Positions 25,983 to 33,865 of a stretch of 64,000 bases of DNA are shown piece after piece. The position numbers and the translations under genes are program-made. Position 1 is the first letter of the stretch. Each line of letters starts with the position of its first letter. Origin of the DNA: Desulfonatronum thiodismutans (GTDB taxonomy: Bacteria; Desulfobacterota; Desulfovibrionia; Desulfovibrionales; Desulfonatronaceae). Below the pieces are notes generated by a model. The model saw only the letters and a program-made list of their open reading frames with translations, did not search any database and had not been told where the DNA came from. Location: NCBI RefSeq assembly GCF_000717475.1, contig NZ_JPIK01000017.1:62001-126000 (forward strand), written 5' to 3'.

Positions 25983-26251
25983 GCGGATTGACCTCCCATA
26001 GCAGTCAGTAAAAAACTCCCAATCGCAGCAACGCGGCAATTGGTGTTTTTTTGGGACTGTTGCCAAATATTTTTTTCAACACGCAGCACGGAGTAATGCC
26101 GTTGCCGGGGTCGGAATCGGGATCGGGGTCAAAACGCGGGGATGCGTTCAAAATTCCTGTTTCGATTCCGAATCCGAGAGCGAAGCACCGACCCCGATTG
26201 CCGGAGCAAGAGCGGACACAAAATGTGCTGAGCAGTTACGAGCAAACAAGA

Positions 26252-26581
26252 TCAGGAAAGTTCGGGAGGGAAGTCGATACGACGGACCAAGTCCGAAGGA
26301 GGGCGCGCAAAGGGTGGGCGGGCGAAGGTGATTGTCAACGGAAGGCCAAGGGTGGCCTCGGGAAGGAAGGACGTGAGCAGTTTCAGGCAAAAAAGGCAGA
26401 GGCACCCCTGCTCCGTGCATGGGGTTGGGTTCGCGGGTTCATCAGGGCTGAACGGCACGCAGCAGGAGTCCAGGTCAGCAGGATGAAGCAACGCCGAAAC
26501 AACAGCCCCTGCCCCACTTGCGGCAAAAGAGGTCGTCAGCAGGACGAGCAAAACAAGTGCCCTTAAAAGCAACACACGCAT
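26252..26581 (-). CDS. Small secreted Cys-rich protein (tentative)
   Basis: 109 residues. A convincing signal peptide (MRVLLLRALVLLVLLTTSFA, cleavage near ASGAG) is followed by a segment with seven cysteines in about 30 residues (DSCCVPFSP, then TPCTEQGCLCLFCLKLL). No family recognised. The ribosome site is poor. A longer plus-strand frame overlaps it but is rich in Arg/Gly and lacks protein character, so I prefer this one. Being next to dsbB-dsbA, it could be a substrate of that pair (inference). Confidence 0.45.
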   Translation of the reverse strand: MRVLLLRALVLLVLLTTSFAASGAGAVVSALLHPADLDSCCVPFSPDEPANPTPCTEQGCLCLFCLKLLTSFLPEATLGLPLTITFARPPFARPPSDLVRRIDFPPELS

Positions 26582-27170
26582 TTTTCAAAAATACCGCGCC
26601 GAGAGCCGCATGTCAAAAAGTCTGAATCGTGAACTTTTCTTTGACAACCTTTATTTCGAACTTACGCTGAATTTATACTGATTGAGGTTGAATGTTTCAA
26701 TTTGCTGCTGTGCCAAGAGGGAGTGTTTCATCCTTTTAGGCCGCCCCTTCAGGGCTGAATGTTTGGTGGTGGGCATTTTCCCAGGGCGTTGCCCTGGGCT
26801 GAAGTATTTCGCCCTTTCAGGGCTTGCCTGAAGCCCCAAAGGGGCGACATGCTAGAGCCCAGGGCAACGCCCTGGGTTGGTCATGGTGAAACAAGGAAGA
26901 GCCCTGAAAGGGCGGCCTAAAAGCATCATGGAAAAAATTCAACTTTCAGCCTAAACCAGTATAAAGCGACTGAACAAGTGGGTGCACGTATGGAAAAGGT
27001 GCGAGGGCATGACGAAAGGGCTTCTGGAGGAGTCCTCCGCGACAAAGGAGTGAAGGAGTAAGCGTATGAACGGCCCCCGTCCCGCATTCCGGATCGATAT
27101 CACCGGTCTTTCGTCCGGTTCGCGAGGCGAGCACGGCATTATGGATGTTTAAACACAACAAGGAGAAGCA
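26582..27170. other. Intergenic region holding a MITE-like repeat
   Basis: No gene supported. It contains the inverted-repeat element at 26733-26923 and, in the last 30 bases, the AAGGAG ribosome site of the DUF305 gene. Frames inside are chance or antisense. Confidence 0.5.
26733..26923. repeat. MITE-like inverted repeat, 191 bp
   Basis: Ends are 24-bp inverted repeats with one mismatch (CTTTTAGGCCGCC at 26733, GGCGGCCTAAAAG ending 26923). Inside are two GGGCG/CAGGGC hairpins (CCCAGGGCGTTGCCCTGGG and its near mirror). Both flanks carry CATC, a possible 4-bp target duplication. No coding capacity, so probably a non-autonomous element or REP-type cluster. Confidence 0.7.
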
Positions 27171-27752
27171 ATGATGAAAACAATGAGTCTCATGACGTTC
27201 TGGATGCCCCTTGCGGTGTTGAGCCTCCTGTTCATGACCGGTCCACACGGCCCGGCGGATGCGGAGGAGCATGGACATCAACATCAAGTGGGAAGCGAAT
27301 TGGAATTTCTCGTGGAAATGATCCCTCACCATCAGGAGGCCGTGGACAGCGCCAAGCAGATCATGGCCGTCACCGAACGTAAGGAACTACGCGACTTCGC
27401 TAAGGAAGTGATGGACACGCAGGCCGAGGAAATCGCCAAGATGCGCCAGTGGATCAAGCAGTGGCATCCTGACGCGGCCATGCAGGCGACCTACCAGCCC
27501 ATGATGCGGGAAATCGAAGGATTGTCCGCGAAGGAAGCGGACATCGTCTTCCTGGAGGACATGATTGAACATCACCTCGCCGCCGTGCATATGGCCCGGG
27601 ATGTTCTGGACAAAAATCTATCCGAGCGCGACGAGGTGCGGATTCTGGCCGAAGAAATCATCGCCGCTCAGAACCGGGAGATCGACCAGATGCGGGAATG
27701 GTTGGAGCAATGGGGCGGCGCTTCGGCTCCGGCGGGCCACCACGGTCATTGA
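27171..27752 (+). CDS. DUF305 periplasmic protein (CopM-like)
   Basis: 193 residues. Signal peptide of about 31 residues ending ADAEE. The ferritin-like DUF305 bundle has paired motifs LVEMIPHHQEAVD and DMIEHHLAAVHMA, each followed by an EI-MRQW/EIDQMREW helix. A His-rich start (EEHGHQHQ) and end (GHHGH) add possible metal ligands. Relatives bind copper or other metals in the periplasm; the exact role here is unknown. Start supported by AAGGAG 6 bases upstream. No copper gene is adjacent. Confidence 0.85.
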   Translation: MMKTMSLMTFWMPLAVLSLLFMTGPHGPADAEEHGHQHQVGSELEFLVEMIPHHQEAVDSAKQIMAVTERKELRDFAKEVMDTQAEEIAKMRQWIKQWHPDAAMQATYQPMMREIEGLSAKEADIVFLEDMIEHHLAAVHMARDVLDKNLSERDEVRILAEEIIAAQNREIDQMREWLEQWGGASAPAGHHGH

Positions 27753-27811
27753 TCACCAGGACGCAGAAGGGAAGGAAGCACCCCGACCCGGTTCCAGAGC
27801 ATACTCTTTAC

Positions 27812-28417
27812 TCAGTCCAACCTGCATTCGCCTCTGGAACCGGGGTCGCACGTGCGGCCATTGATCCACACGGCGCCCGTCAGGTTGGCCCCGTTCCATT
27901 CCGCGCCATCGATCCCGGCCCCTCTCAGATCGGCTCGGCTCAAGTCCGCCAGGAACAGATTGGCGCGAACCAGACGCGCGTTCCTCATGTTCGCCCTGTT
28001 CAGGTTGGCTTTGAACAAGACGGTCTCGGTCAGATCCGCACCGGCAAGCACGGCCCGGTACAGATTAGCCCCGGTGGCGTCCGCGCTGGACAGATTCGCG
28101 GCCTTGAGATCGACCCGGATCAGGTTGGCCATGAACAGGTCGGCCCCGTGCAAGTCGGCTTCACGGAGATCCGCTTCGAGCAGATTGGCTTCCGCCAAAT
28201 TCGCGAACCGCAAATCCGCGCCCCACAAATCAGCCTTGGTCAGATCGGCTTTACTCAAATCCGCCCGACTGAGATCGCATCCTGGACAAGACCGGGTGAC
28301 CAGCAAGCGCTCCAGGTCGCTCTGGTCAAACGCAAAACCGGGACATGCCATCGCCCAAATAAGCACGGCCGCCATCGCCAAGGCGATAACGGCCGTATTC
28401 GCAACGTTCTTTTTCAC
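27812..28417 (-). CDS. Secreted pentapeptide-repeat protein
   Basis: 201 residues. Signal peptide about 1-29 (ending GFAFDQ), then a short SCPGCDLSRADLS leader and about 25 tandem A(D/N)LXX pentapeptides (ADLWGADLRFANL and so on) up to residue 185. These form a right-handed quadrilateral beta helix. The CPGC lead-in is typical of exported members. The C-terminus has a Cys pair (RTCDPGSRGEC). It sits 8 bases after the cytochrome gene, so is co-transcribed. Function unknown. Confidence 0.85.
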   Translation of the reverse strand: MKKNVANTAVIALAMAAVLIWAMACPGFAFDQSDLERLLVTRSCPGCDLSRADLSKADLTKADLWGADLRFANLAEANLLEADLREADLHGADLFMANLIRVDLKAANLSSADATGANLYRAVLAGADLTETVLFKANLNRANMRNARLVRANLFLADLSRADLRGAGIDGAEWNGANLTGAVWINGRTCDPGSRGECRLD

Positions 28418-28425
28418 CGAATTTT

Positions 28426-28692
28426 CTACCTGTTGACCAGATACTCCACCACGGCGTCCCGCTCTTCAGCGTTGAGCAATCCGGCCCGTTTGCCGATCAT
28501 CCGGTCCACCGTGGTTTCCCAACCGGCTTGGTCCTTGGTGGCTCGCTCCACCCGTCCCAGACCGTGGCACTGGGAACACCGCTCCTGATAGAGCTTCTCC
28601 CCACCCAGGGCTACGGCGGAAACGGCCGCCGTACCCGCGAACAGTAAAAACCCGCCCAGAGCCAAGCTGGTAATGATAGCGGTCTTTTTCAT
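28426..28692 (-). CDS. Small c-type cytochrome
   Basis: 88 residues. Signal peptide or anchor about 1-28, haem-binding CSQCH (38-42), and a plausible Met axial ligand in TVDRMIGKRAG. The rest has the short class I fold ending EERDAVVEYLVNR. A single-haem periplasmic electron carrier. GGAGGCAGCATC precedes the start. It is followed closely by the pentapeptide gene. Partner enzyme not visible. Confidence 0.88.
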   Translation of the reverse strand: MKKTAIITSLALGGFLLFAGTAAVSAVALGGEKLYQERCSQCHGLGRVERATKDQAGWETTVDRMIGKRAGLLNAEERDAVVEYLVNR

Positions 28693-28892
28693 GATGCTGC
28701 CTCCTTAGGTTTGACGGACAGACTCGTCACCAATGGTTTGTCCGTGATGCGATCAACTCTCACGTAGCCTGACAGCAGGCCCGAAAAAAATCAATCGCCG
28801 AAAGTATCCGACGATGCACGAGCCGACTTTTTTTTTGAGCCTTCTTGAAGACAGGATGCTTGACGGACTTCGACGTTCCGGAAAGCTTCGCG

Positions 28893-30098
28893 CTACCCGT
28901 TTCCCATGGGCAAACGCACGAGCAACGTCGTTCCCTGGCCGACGACGCTCTCCAAGCGGACCCCGCCGCGATGGGCGTCGACGATGCGCTTGACGATGCT
29001 CAGGCCCAGGCCGGTGCTGCGTTCTCCGGCGGTGGGCCGGGCGGTGGCCTTGGCAAAGGGCTGGAAAAGTTTGGCTTGGTCTTCCGGGCTGATGCCCGGT
29101 CCATGATCCCGGACCGTGAACAGCAGGTCGTTCCCTTCCCGGACCAGACTGATTTCGACCCGGCTCTCCGCGCTGCTGAACTTCACGGCGTTGCTGACCA
29201 GGTTGTCCACCACCTGGGTCAGGCGACCGCGATCCCCTTGTATGACGAACGGGTCTTCTCCCTGGACGACGAAAGCCAACTCCACGCCCTTGGCCTCGGC
29301 CGCGGTCCGGGCATAGGATGTCTGCTGGGAGATCAATGCCTCCAGGTCAACGGTTTCCAGCTCCAGGGTCAGCTTGCCGGACTCGATCTGGGAAAAATCC
29401 AACAAGTCCGAGATTAATTGGAGCAAAAAGCCGCAGCTGGAATCGATCAGTTGGAAATACAGCGTGGAGTCTTCATTGAGTTTGCCTTGAAGCTCGCCCT
29501 GGAGCAGTTGGCTCAGATTCAGGATGTTGCCGATGGGGTTGCGCAGGTCGTGAGCCGCGATGCCCAGAAACAGGTTTTTCTGTTGATCCAAGGCTTCCAG
29601 TGCACGGGTCTTCTTGACTAAATCCCGCTGCATGGTCACCAGCTCGTTGTTCAGCCTGGTGACCTCTTCATAGCCTTGGAGGTTCATCAAATGTAGTTCG
29701 TCGGCCAATTCCTTGCGTCGCTTGACCTCGGCCCGCAGCAGGGTGATCTGGTCCCCGTGCATGCTCAGGATTTCCTCGTAGAGTTCCATAACCGAGTTGA
29801 TGTCCTCGGCCCCGACGATGACCGTTTGCTTCTCATGACGGATTCCGGTGAACCGGAGAATGGTCACTGCGTTACCGGTGGCCACGCCCAGTTCCCAGTC
29901 CAGGACAATGCCTTTTTCCTGAATCTCCTTCAAAAAAAATTGAGCTTTGGTCAGGGAGGTGGGATGGACGAACGCCGTGAACGGCAACCCAGTGGGAACG
30001 TTCTCGAACCGGTTGCGCTCGTCGGCCAGCACTTCCCGGACAACTCCCATGTCGTCGCACAGCAGGGCCACGACGTCGCGTTGTTCGCTTCGGTTCAT
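28893..30098 (-). CDS. Soluble sensor histidine kinase coupled to B12-binding protein
   Basis: 401 residues, no membrane segment. The N-terminal 1-100 region looks PAS-like (ending HEKQTVIVGAEDI), a coiled coil spans about 105-170, HisKA has H183 (GIAAHDLRNPIGN), and the HATPase has SNAVKFS, DHGPGIS and STGLGLSIVKRI. Gene coupling is direct: its ATG overlaps the stop of the B12-binding gene by 4 bases. That suggests the cobalamin protein is its sensory input (inference). No receiver gene is adjacent. Confidence 0.88.
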   Translation of the reverse strand: MNRSEQRDVVALLCDDMGVVREVLADERNRFENVPTGLPFTAFVHPTSLTKAQFFLKEIQEKGIVLDWELGVATGNAVTILRFTGIRHEKQTVIVGAEDINSVMELYEEILSMHGDQITLLRAEVKRRKELADELHLMNLQGYEEVTRLNNELVTMQRDLVKKTRALEALDQQKNLFLGIAAHDLRNPIGNILNLSQLLQGELQGKLNEDSTLYFQLIDSSCGFLLQLISDLLDFSQIESGKLTLELETVDLEALISQQTSYARTAAEAKGVELAFVVQGEDPFVIQGDRGRLTQVVDNLVSNAVKFSSAESRVEISLVREGNDLLFTVRDHGPGISPEDQAKLFQPFAKATARPTAGERSTGLGLSIVKRIVDAHRGGVRLESVVGQGTTLLVRLPMGNG

Positions 30099-30802
30099 GG
30101 ATTTCTCCCGTCGTCCAGAAGACGACCGGCCACCTCAATGGCTTGATCGGCGTCCGCGGCAAAGGCATGCGCTCCCACGCCCCTCCAAAGCTGCTGATTG
30201 GCCAGAAAGGGATATCCACCGACCAGGATCTTGACGTCGCGGCATTCCGGACGGCTGCGAATGCGCAGGATCAAGCGACCCACGAGGTGCAGGTGGAAGG
30301 TCATGGTCACGGAGATGCCCACAACCCCGGCCTTCTGCTCGACGATGGTCCGGACCACGTCCTCGTCCGGGGTATTGGCCCCCATATAGTAGGTGTCCCA
30401 GCCTTCCATTTCAAAAAAGTCCGTGACCATCCGCATCCCAATCTCGTGCAATTCCCCGCCCACGCAGCAGCCCACGAACCTGTGCCCGGTCTGCTTGCCG
30501 CTGAAGATGTACGGGTAGAGCAAGGACATGGCGAACTGCGTCGCCGCGGTGCAGTAATGCTCCTGAGCCACGGAGACCAGGTTGCGTTGCCAGAGGTCGC
30601 CGACCTCGTAGAGAACGGGCTGAAACACCCGCAGATAGACGTCCTTGACCGAGACCCCGCTCTCTACGGCCTTCACCACCGCTTCCGTCGCTTCCTTGCG
30701 TTTGGCCTCCAGCAACAAACGCAAGTAGTTCCGGGCCAACTCGGCATGCTCTCCAGCCATCTCCGAGAGGCCGACAAATAAAGGGGGTTGTTCTTGATTC
30801 AT
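30095..30802 (-). CDS. B12-binding-domain sensor protein
   Basis: 235 residues. A helical cap (B12-binding 2 type, about 15-95, with QRNLVSVAQEHYCTA) precedes a Rossmann cobalamin domain with GELHEIGMRMVTDFFE, the variant of DxHxxG that supplies the lower-axial histidine, then GISVTMTFHLH and LVGGYPF. This is the layout of light- or redox-responsive B12 regulators such as CarH/LitR relatives, but without the MerR DNA-binding part. Output probably goes through the coupled kinase. Start chosen at 30802 (GGAAG upstream); an ATG at 30820 is possible. Confidence 0.85.
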   Translation of the reverse strand: MNQEQPPLFVGLSEMAGEHAELARNYLRLLLEAKRKEATEAVVKAVESGVSVKDVYLRVFQPVLYEVGDLWQRNLVSVAQEHYCTAATQFAMSLLYPYIFSGKQTGHRFVGCCVGGELHEIGMRMVTDFFEMEGWDTYYMGANTPDEDVVRTIVEQKAGVVGISVTMTFHLHLVGRLILRIRSRPECRDVKILVGGYPFLANQQLWRGVGAHAFAADADQAIEVAGRLLDDGRNP

Positions 30803-30844
30803 GACGACTTCCATACACATTTTCGGATGAGGAATGCCTTGATT

Positions 30845-31699
30845 TTACCCGTCCTTGGTATCGTAAAACCCGTTGTAGGTCCAGGTCAGAGCCAGGGCGA
30901 ACAAGGCCGCGGCCACGCCGATGCCGGCGTCGTAATACGGCGGCGCGGTCAGGGAGAGGCGCAAGAGCAGAGTGGACACGGCATATCCGGAGTTGCGCAG
31001 CACCGCGTGAAAAGTCGGCAGGAAGCGATGAGAAACCAGGACCAGCAGGATGTCGCTGAAAATCAGGACCGTGTAGAAGGTGGCGAAAAAGGCGAAAGCG
31101 CGGTCTCCGAAGAAAAAGTCCCAGCCCCCGTAGAAAGCCAGGGCGACGAACACCGCCAGCAGCCCCAGGGCCACCAGCTTCTTGGCCGCCACGAAGCGGT
31201 ACCGGGTCTCGCCGATTATCCGCTCGCCGCGCTGCTTTTGCTGGCGGTAGTAAAGCCCCAGGATAACGAAGATGGCCAAGGCCCCGAAGCCGTCGGACAG
31301 GATGCGCAGCACCGGCATCATGTCCGTCCCGAGCTGGATGGGTTCGGGCAAATAGACCAGTTCCTTGAAGGAGTTGCGCAACAGGATCAGGGCCAGGATC
31401 TCGAACTGCTTACCCACGGACTTGGAAACCGAACAGGGCAGCACGAAGATCAGGCTGACCACCTCCACCAGCAAAACCAGGGTGAAGGCCGCGTTGATGG
31501 CCTGAAAATGGCTCAACCCGACCATCCCTTGCAGGGACGCCGGCAATAGCCCTTGCCGGTTCAGCTCAATCAGCGCCAGGGAGGTCAGAAACAGGGTCAC
31601 CAGCAAGACCGTGACCACCTTGCGGTTGGCCTCGGACTCCCAGTAGGCATGCAAGGGGTCGAAGACGTGGGTCGCGGCGTCGTAGACCCGTGTGGTCAT
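30845..31699 (-). CDS. Six-TM membrane protein at the end of the Mla operon
   Basis: 284 residues with about six to seven hydrophobic segments (KVVTVLLVTLFLTSLALIEL, FTLVLLVEVVSLIFVLP, FGALAIFVILGLYY and others). No family recognised. It overlaps the upstream lipoprotein gene by 4 bases, so it is translated with the MCE operon and might be an accessory, but standard Mla systems lack such a member. The N-terminal VFDPLHAYWESEANRK is cytoplasmic and charged. Confidence 0.65.
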   Translation of the reverse strand: MTTRVYDAATHVFDPLHAYWESEANRKVVTVLLVTLFLTSLALIELNRQGLLPASLQGMVGLSHFQAINAAFTLVLLVEVVSLIFVLPCSVSKSVGKQFEILALILLRNSFKELVYLPEPIQLGTDMMPVLRILSDGFGALAIFVILGLYYRQQKQRGERIIGETRYRFVAAKKLVALGLLAVFVALAFYGGWDFFFGDRAFAFFATFYTVLIFSDILLVLVSHRFLPTFHAVLRNSGYAVSTLLLRLSLTAPPYYDAGIGVAAALFALALTWTYNGFYDTKDG

Positions 31700-32391
31700 T
31701 GATCAGATCCTTGAAGACGGCCCTGACTCGGTTGTGAAACCGCTCCTGAAAAGGACGCGCTCCGGAAGGCGGTCTCCACGTCCGAGAGAATCATTGTCAG
31801 GGCCAGATTCCATCCGGCCACCAGGGAAGCGATCGAGCCATCCGACAGAGTCAGTTCCTGGCGATAATCCCGTTGCACGACCACCTCCATGGCGCCCAAG
31901 CGGTTCGGACGCAACAGCAGCATTTGCAGGGCCAGCACGGCTTCCCGCCGTCCGTCACGCAGATCCCGGTGCAGTTCCTGAACGTACCCTTCCAGGATCA
32001 AGTCCGGCTCGGTCAAGCCTCCCAGATCCGTGACCAGACTGAAAATCCCGGCCTGGCCAAGCCAATTTCGAAACTGTTCGGCGAGCATTTCACCGGGAGG
32101 CAGAAAAAAGCGTTCGTAAAAATCCCGCTGAACCAGACCATCGGGCCGGATGGTCACGATTCCTCGTGAATCGTAAGCCGGAGCGACGCGGAAGGAGCGC
32201 ACGGCCAGAATCGGAGCCTCGGCGGGACGCTCCAGTGCGGGCTCCGGACGCTGGACCTGAAGCAGATAGTACCGTCGATCCGGGTCCGGACGAGACAGGG
32301 AAGCGCAGCCCGGAAGGCCCGCAAGGGCGACCAGAAGGAAGGTCAGTGCGACGAGTACGTCCCGTCGCAAGTAGGACAAAAAACGCGTCAT
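31696..32391 (-). CDS. PqiC/LpbC-type ABC transport auxiliary lipoprotein
   Basis: 231 residues. Lipoprotein signal ending LAGLPGC (Cys 28), then RRYYLLQVQRPE, the usual first strand of this family, and a later VQRDFYERFFLPPGEMLAEQF. Such outer-membrane lipoproteins work with MCE proteins in lipid transfer across the periplasm. Starts within the stop of the MCE gene (ATGA). Confidence 0.82.
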   Translation of the reverse strand: MTRFLSYLRRDVLVALTFLLVALAGLPGCASLSRPDPDRRYYLLQVQRPEPALERPAEAPILAVRSFRVAPAYDSRGIVTIRPDGLVQRDFYERFFLPPGEMLAEQFRNWLGQAGIFSLVTDLGGLTEPDLILEGYVQELHRDLRDGRREAVLALQMLLLRPNRLGAMEVVVQRDYRQELTLSDGSIASLVAGWNLALTMILSDVETAFRSASFSGAVSQPSQGRLQGSDQ

Positions 32392-33536
32392 GGGTGCTCC
32401 TCCTGATTTCGGGAACCGGCCGGAGGATCGCCGAAGAACAGCCTGGAGGGATAATCCCGGGCGTCGTCCGTAATTTCCCGTACGTTTTCACTGGTCCGCC
32501 CAAGGTTATGCAGCAGGACGTCGATCTGCTCCAGTTTCGAGGCCAGACGAAGCTGGATCTGACCCAGGAGTTGTTGGAAGCGTAAAAAACTCTCCTGGGC
32601 CGTGTCCGCGGCAGAGGAAAAGTCCTCCACCATCTCCGGCGCATCAGCCATGGCCCGTCGCAGATCGACGACGGCCAGACGTAAATCCTCCAACCCGCCC
32701 TGCTCGGCATGGACCCATTTGTTCACCTCTTCGGCCATGCCCCGCACTTCGCGCATGGCCAGGGAGACGTCCTGAAAGATGGATTGCAGATCCATTCTTT
32801 CGCCCTGCCCCGCGGGATCGTCCGGACTGCCCAGAAGACGGGCCACCTGAGCGTTGGTCCGGCGCAACTCTTCCATCAGGGCAATGGCCTCGGCGCTGAA
32901 CTGCTCGGTCTGCACCGCGTCAACCTTGACCATCACCAGGTTCATAAGCTCTTCCAATCGTTCCAGCGGCTTGTTCAGATTAACCCCTTCCAGGTTCTTC
33001 AGGGTGGTGCTGACCGACTCGAAGGTTTCCTCGAACCGGGTGATGGTACCCGGAGCCGAAGGAATATAAGGCGCGACGGGCGTCCAGTTGATGGGCAGAG
33101 CCGGGGCCCGAAACGGGCTGGTGTAGTCCAGTTCCAGGTAGGCCGCGCCGGTCAGTCCCTGGGGAGTAATCCGGATCCGCAGCCCGGTGGCGATTTCCTC
33201 GGCCAGGAGCTCCTTGAATTTGTCTCGCGGAAAATCCCCGAATTTATCGGCCTGCAGGCCGATCTCCACCAGCACGTAACGGTGTCCGGCCTGGAACGCT
33301 TCGGGGTACTTGAGATAAACAAAAGAGATTTGTTCGATATTGCCCACCTGGACGCCGCGCATCTTGACCACGGAGCCGGCTTCCAGCCCCTGGGCGGATT
33401 CGTCCAGATAGGTTTCCACGAGGATGCGCTCACTCCAGAGCTTGCCGCCGCCCAGCACGATCAGCCCGGCGAGAATCAGGACCGAGGTGATCAAGACGAA
33501 GGCCCCGAGTTTGACGTAGTTGGTTTGGACGCTCAT
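32388..33536 (-). CDS. mlaD: MlaD-like MCE protein
   Basis: 382 residues. N-terminal anchor (about 9-29, FVLITSVLILAGLIVLGGG), MCE domain about 38-125 (KMRGVQVGNIEQISF, LLAEEIATGLRIRI, TGAAYLELDY), then a long helical C-terminus (about 160-370) that would form the periplasmic needle or tunnel. Longer than E. coli MlaD (183) and closer in style to Mce proteins with coiled-coil extensions. Binds lipid and contacts MlaE/MlaF. It is separated from mlaF by 329 bp holding an inverted-repeat element. Confidence 0.88.
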   Translation of the reverse strand: MSVQTNYVKLGAFVLITSVLILAGLIVLGGGKLWSERILVETYLDESAQGLEAGSVVKMRGVQVGNIEQISFVYLKYPEAFQAGHRYVLVEIGLQADKFGDFPRDKFKELLAEEIATGLRIRITPQGLTGAAYLELDYTSPFRAPALPINWTPVAPYIPSAPGTITRFEETFESVSTTLKNLEGVNLNKPLERLEELMNLVMVKVDAVQTEQFSAEAIALMEELRRTNAQVARLLGSPDDPAGQGERMDLQSIFQDVSLAMREVRGMAEEVNKWVHAEQGGLEDLRLAVVDLRRAMADAPEMVEDFSSAADTAQESFLRFQQLLGQIQLRLASKLEQIDVLLHNLGRTSENVREITDDARDYPSRLFFGDPPAGSRNQEEHP

Positions 33537-33540
33537 GGAA

Positions 33541-33865
33541 TTAGGGGGTTCAGGGGTTCAGGGGTTCAACGGTTCAACGGTTAGAGGCTTTCCACAACAT
33601 CTGAGAATGGTCTTCCTTTGGTACGTTTTTCCGAATGTTTTTCTCCTATCCCGAAGGGATTGCATCGTATAGCCGGTGGTTTCAACCACCGGCAAGGTGG
33701 ATTGCAAGGGAGCGAGTCCTGAAGGGACGACATTAACTTCTGAAATTGACAAAATATCGTCCCTTCAGGACTTGAAATCACTGTGCAATGCCTTCCGGTG
33801 GTTGAAACCACCGGCTATACGATGTCTCCCTTTCAGGGAGATGGCATTGCTACATCCTTCATCCT
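33541..33865. other. Repeat-filled gap inside the Mla operon
   Basis: No gene supported. Begins with about five GGGTTCA words (33544-33586), then the inverted-repeat element at 33664-33823, and ends with TTCATC words (33855-33884). It probably arose by insertion between mlaF and mlaD and may affect downstream expression. Confidence 0.6.
33664..33823. repeat. Inverted-repeat (REP/MITE-like) element, 160 bp
   Basis: Perfect 29-bp terminal inverted repeats (33664-33692 and 33795-33823), each itself containing the small palindrome CCGGTGGTTTCAACCACCGG. Inside is a second perfect 16-bp inverted pair (33715-33730 and 33757-33772, AGTCCTGAAGGGACGA). No coding capacity. Confidence 0.8.

Noticed and set aside
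26051-26566. 171-residue plus-strand frame
   Set aside because: Arg/Gly/Lys-rich without motifs; the opposite frame has a signal peptide and clustered cysteines.
27830-28290. Tandem repeats that might be a CRISPR array
   Set aside because: The repetition is the 15-base coding pattern of pentapeptide repeats, without constant spacers.
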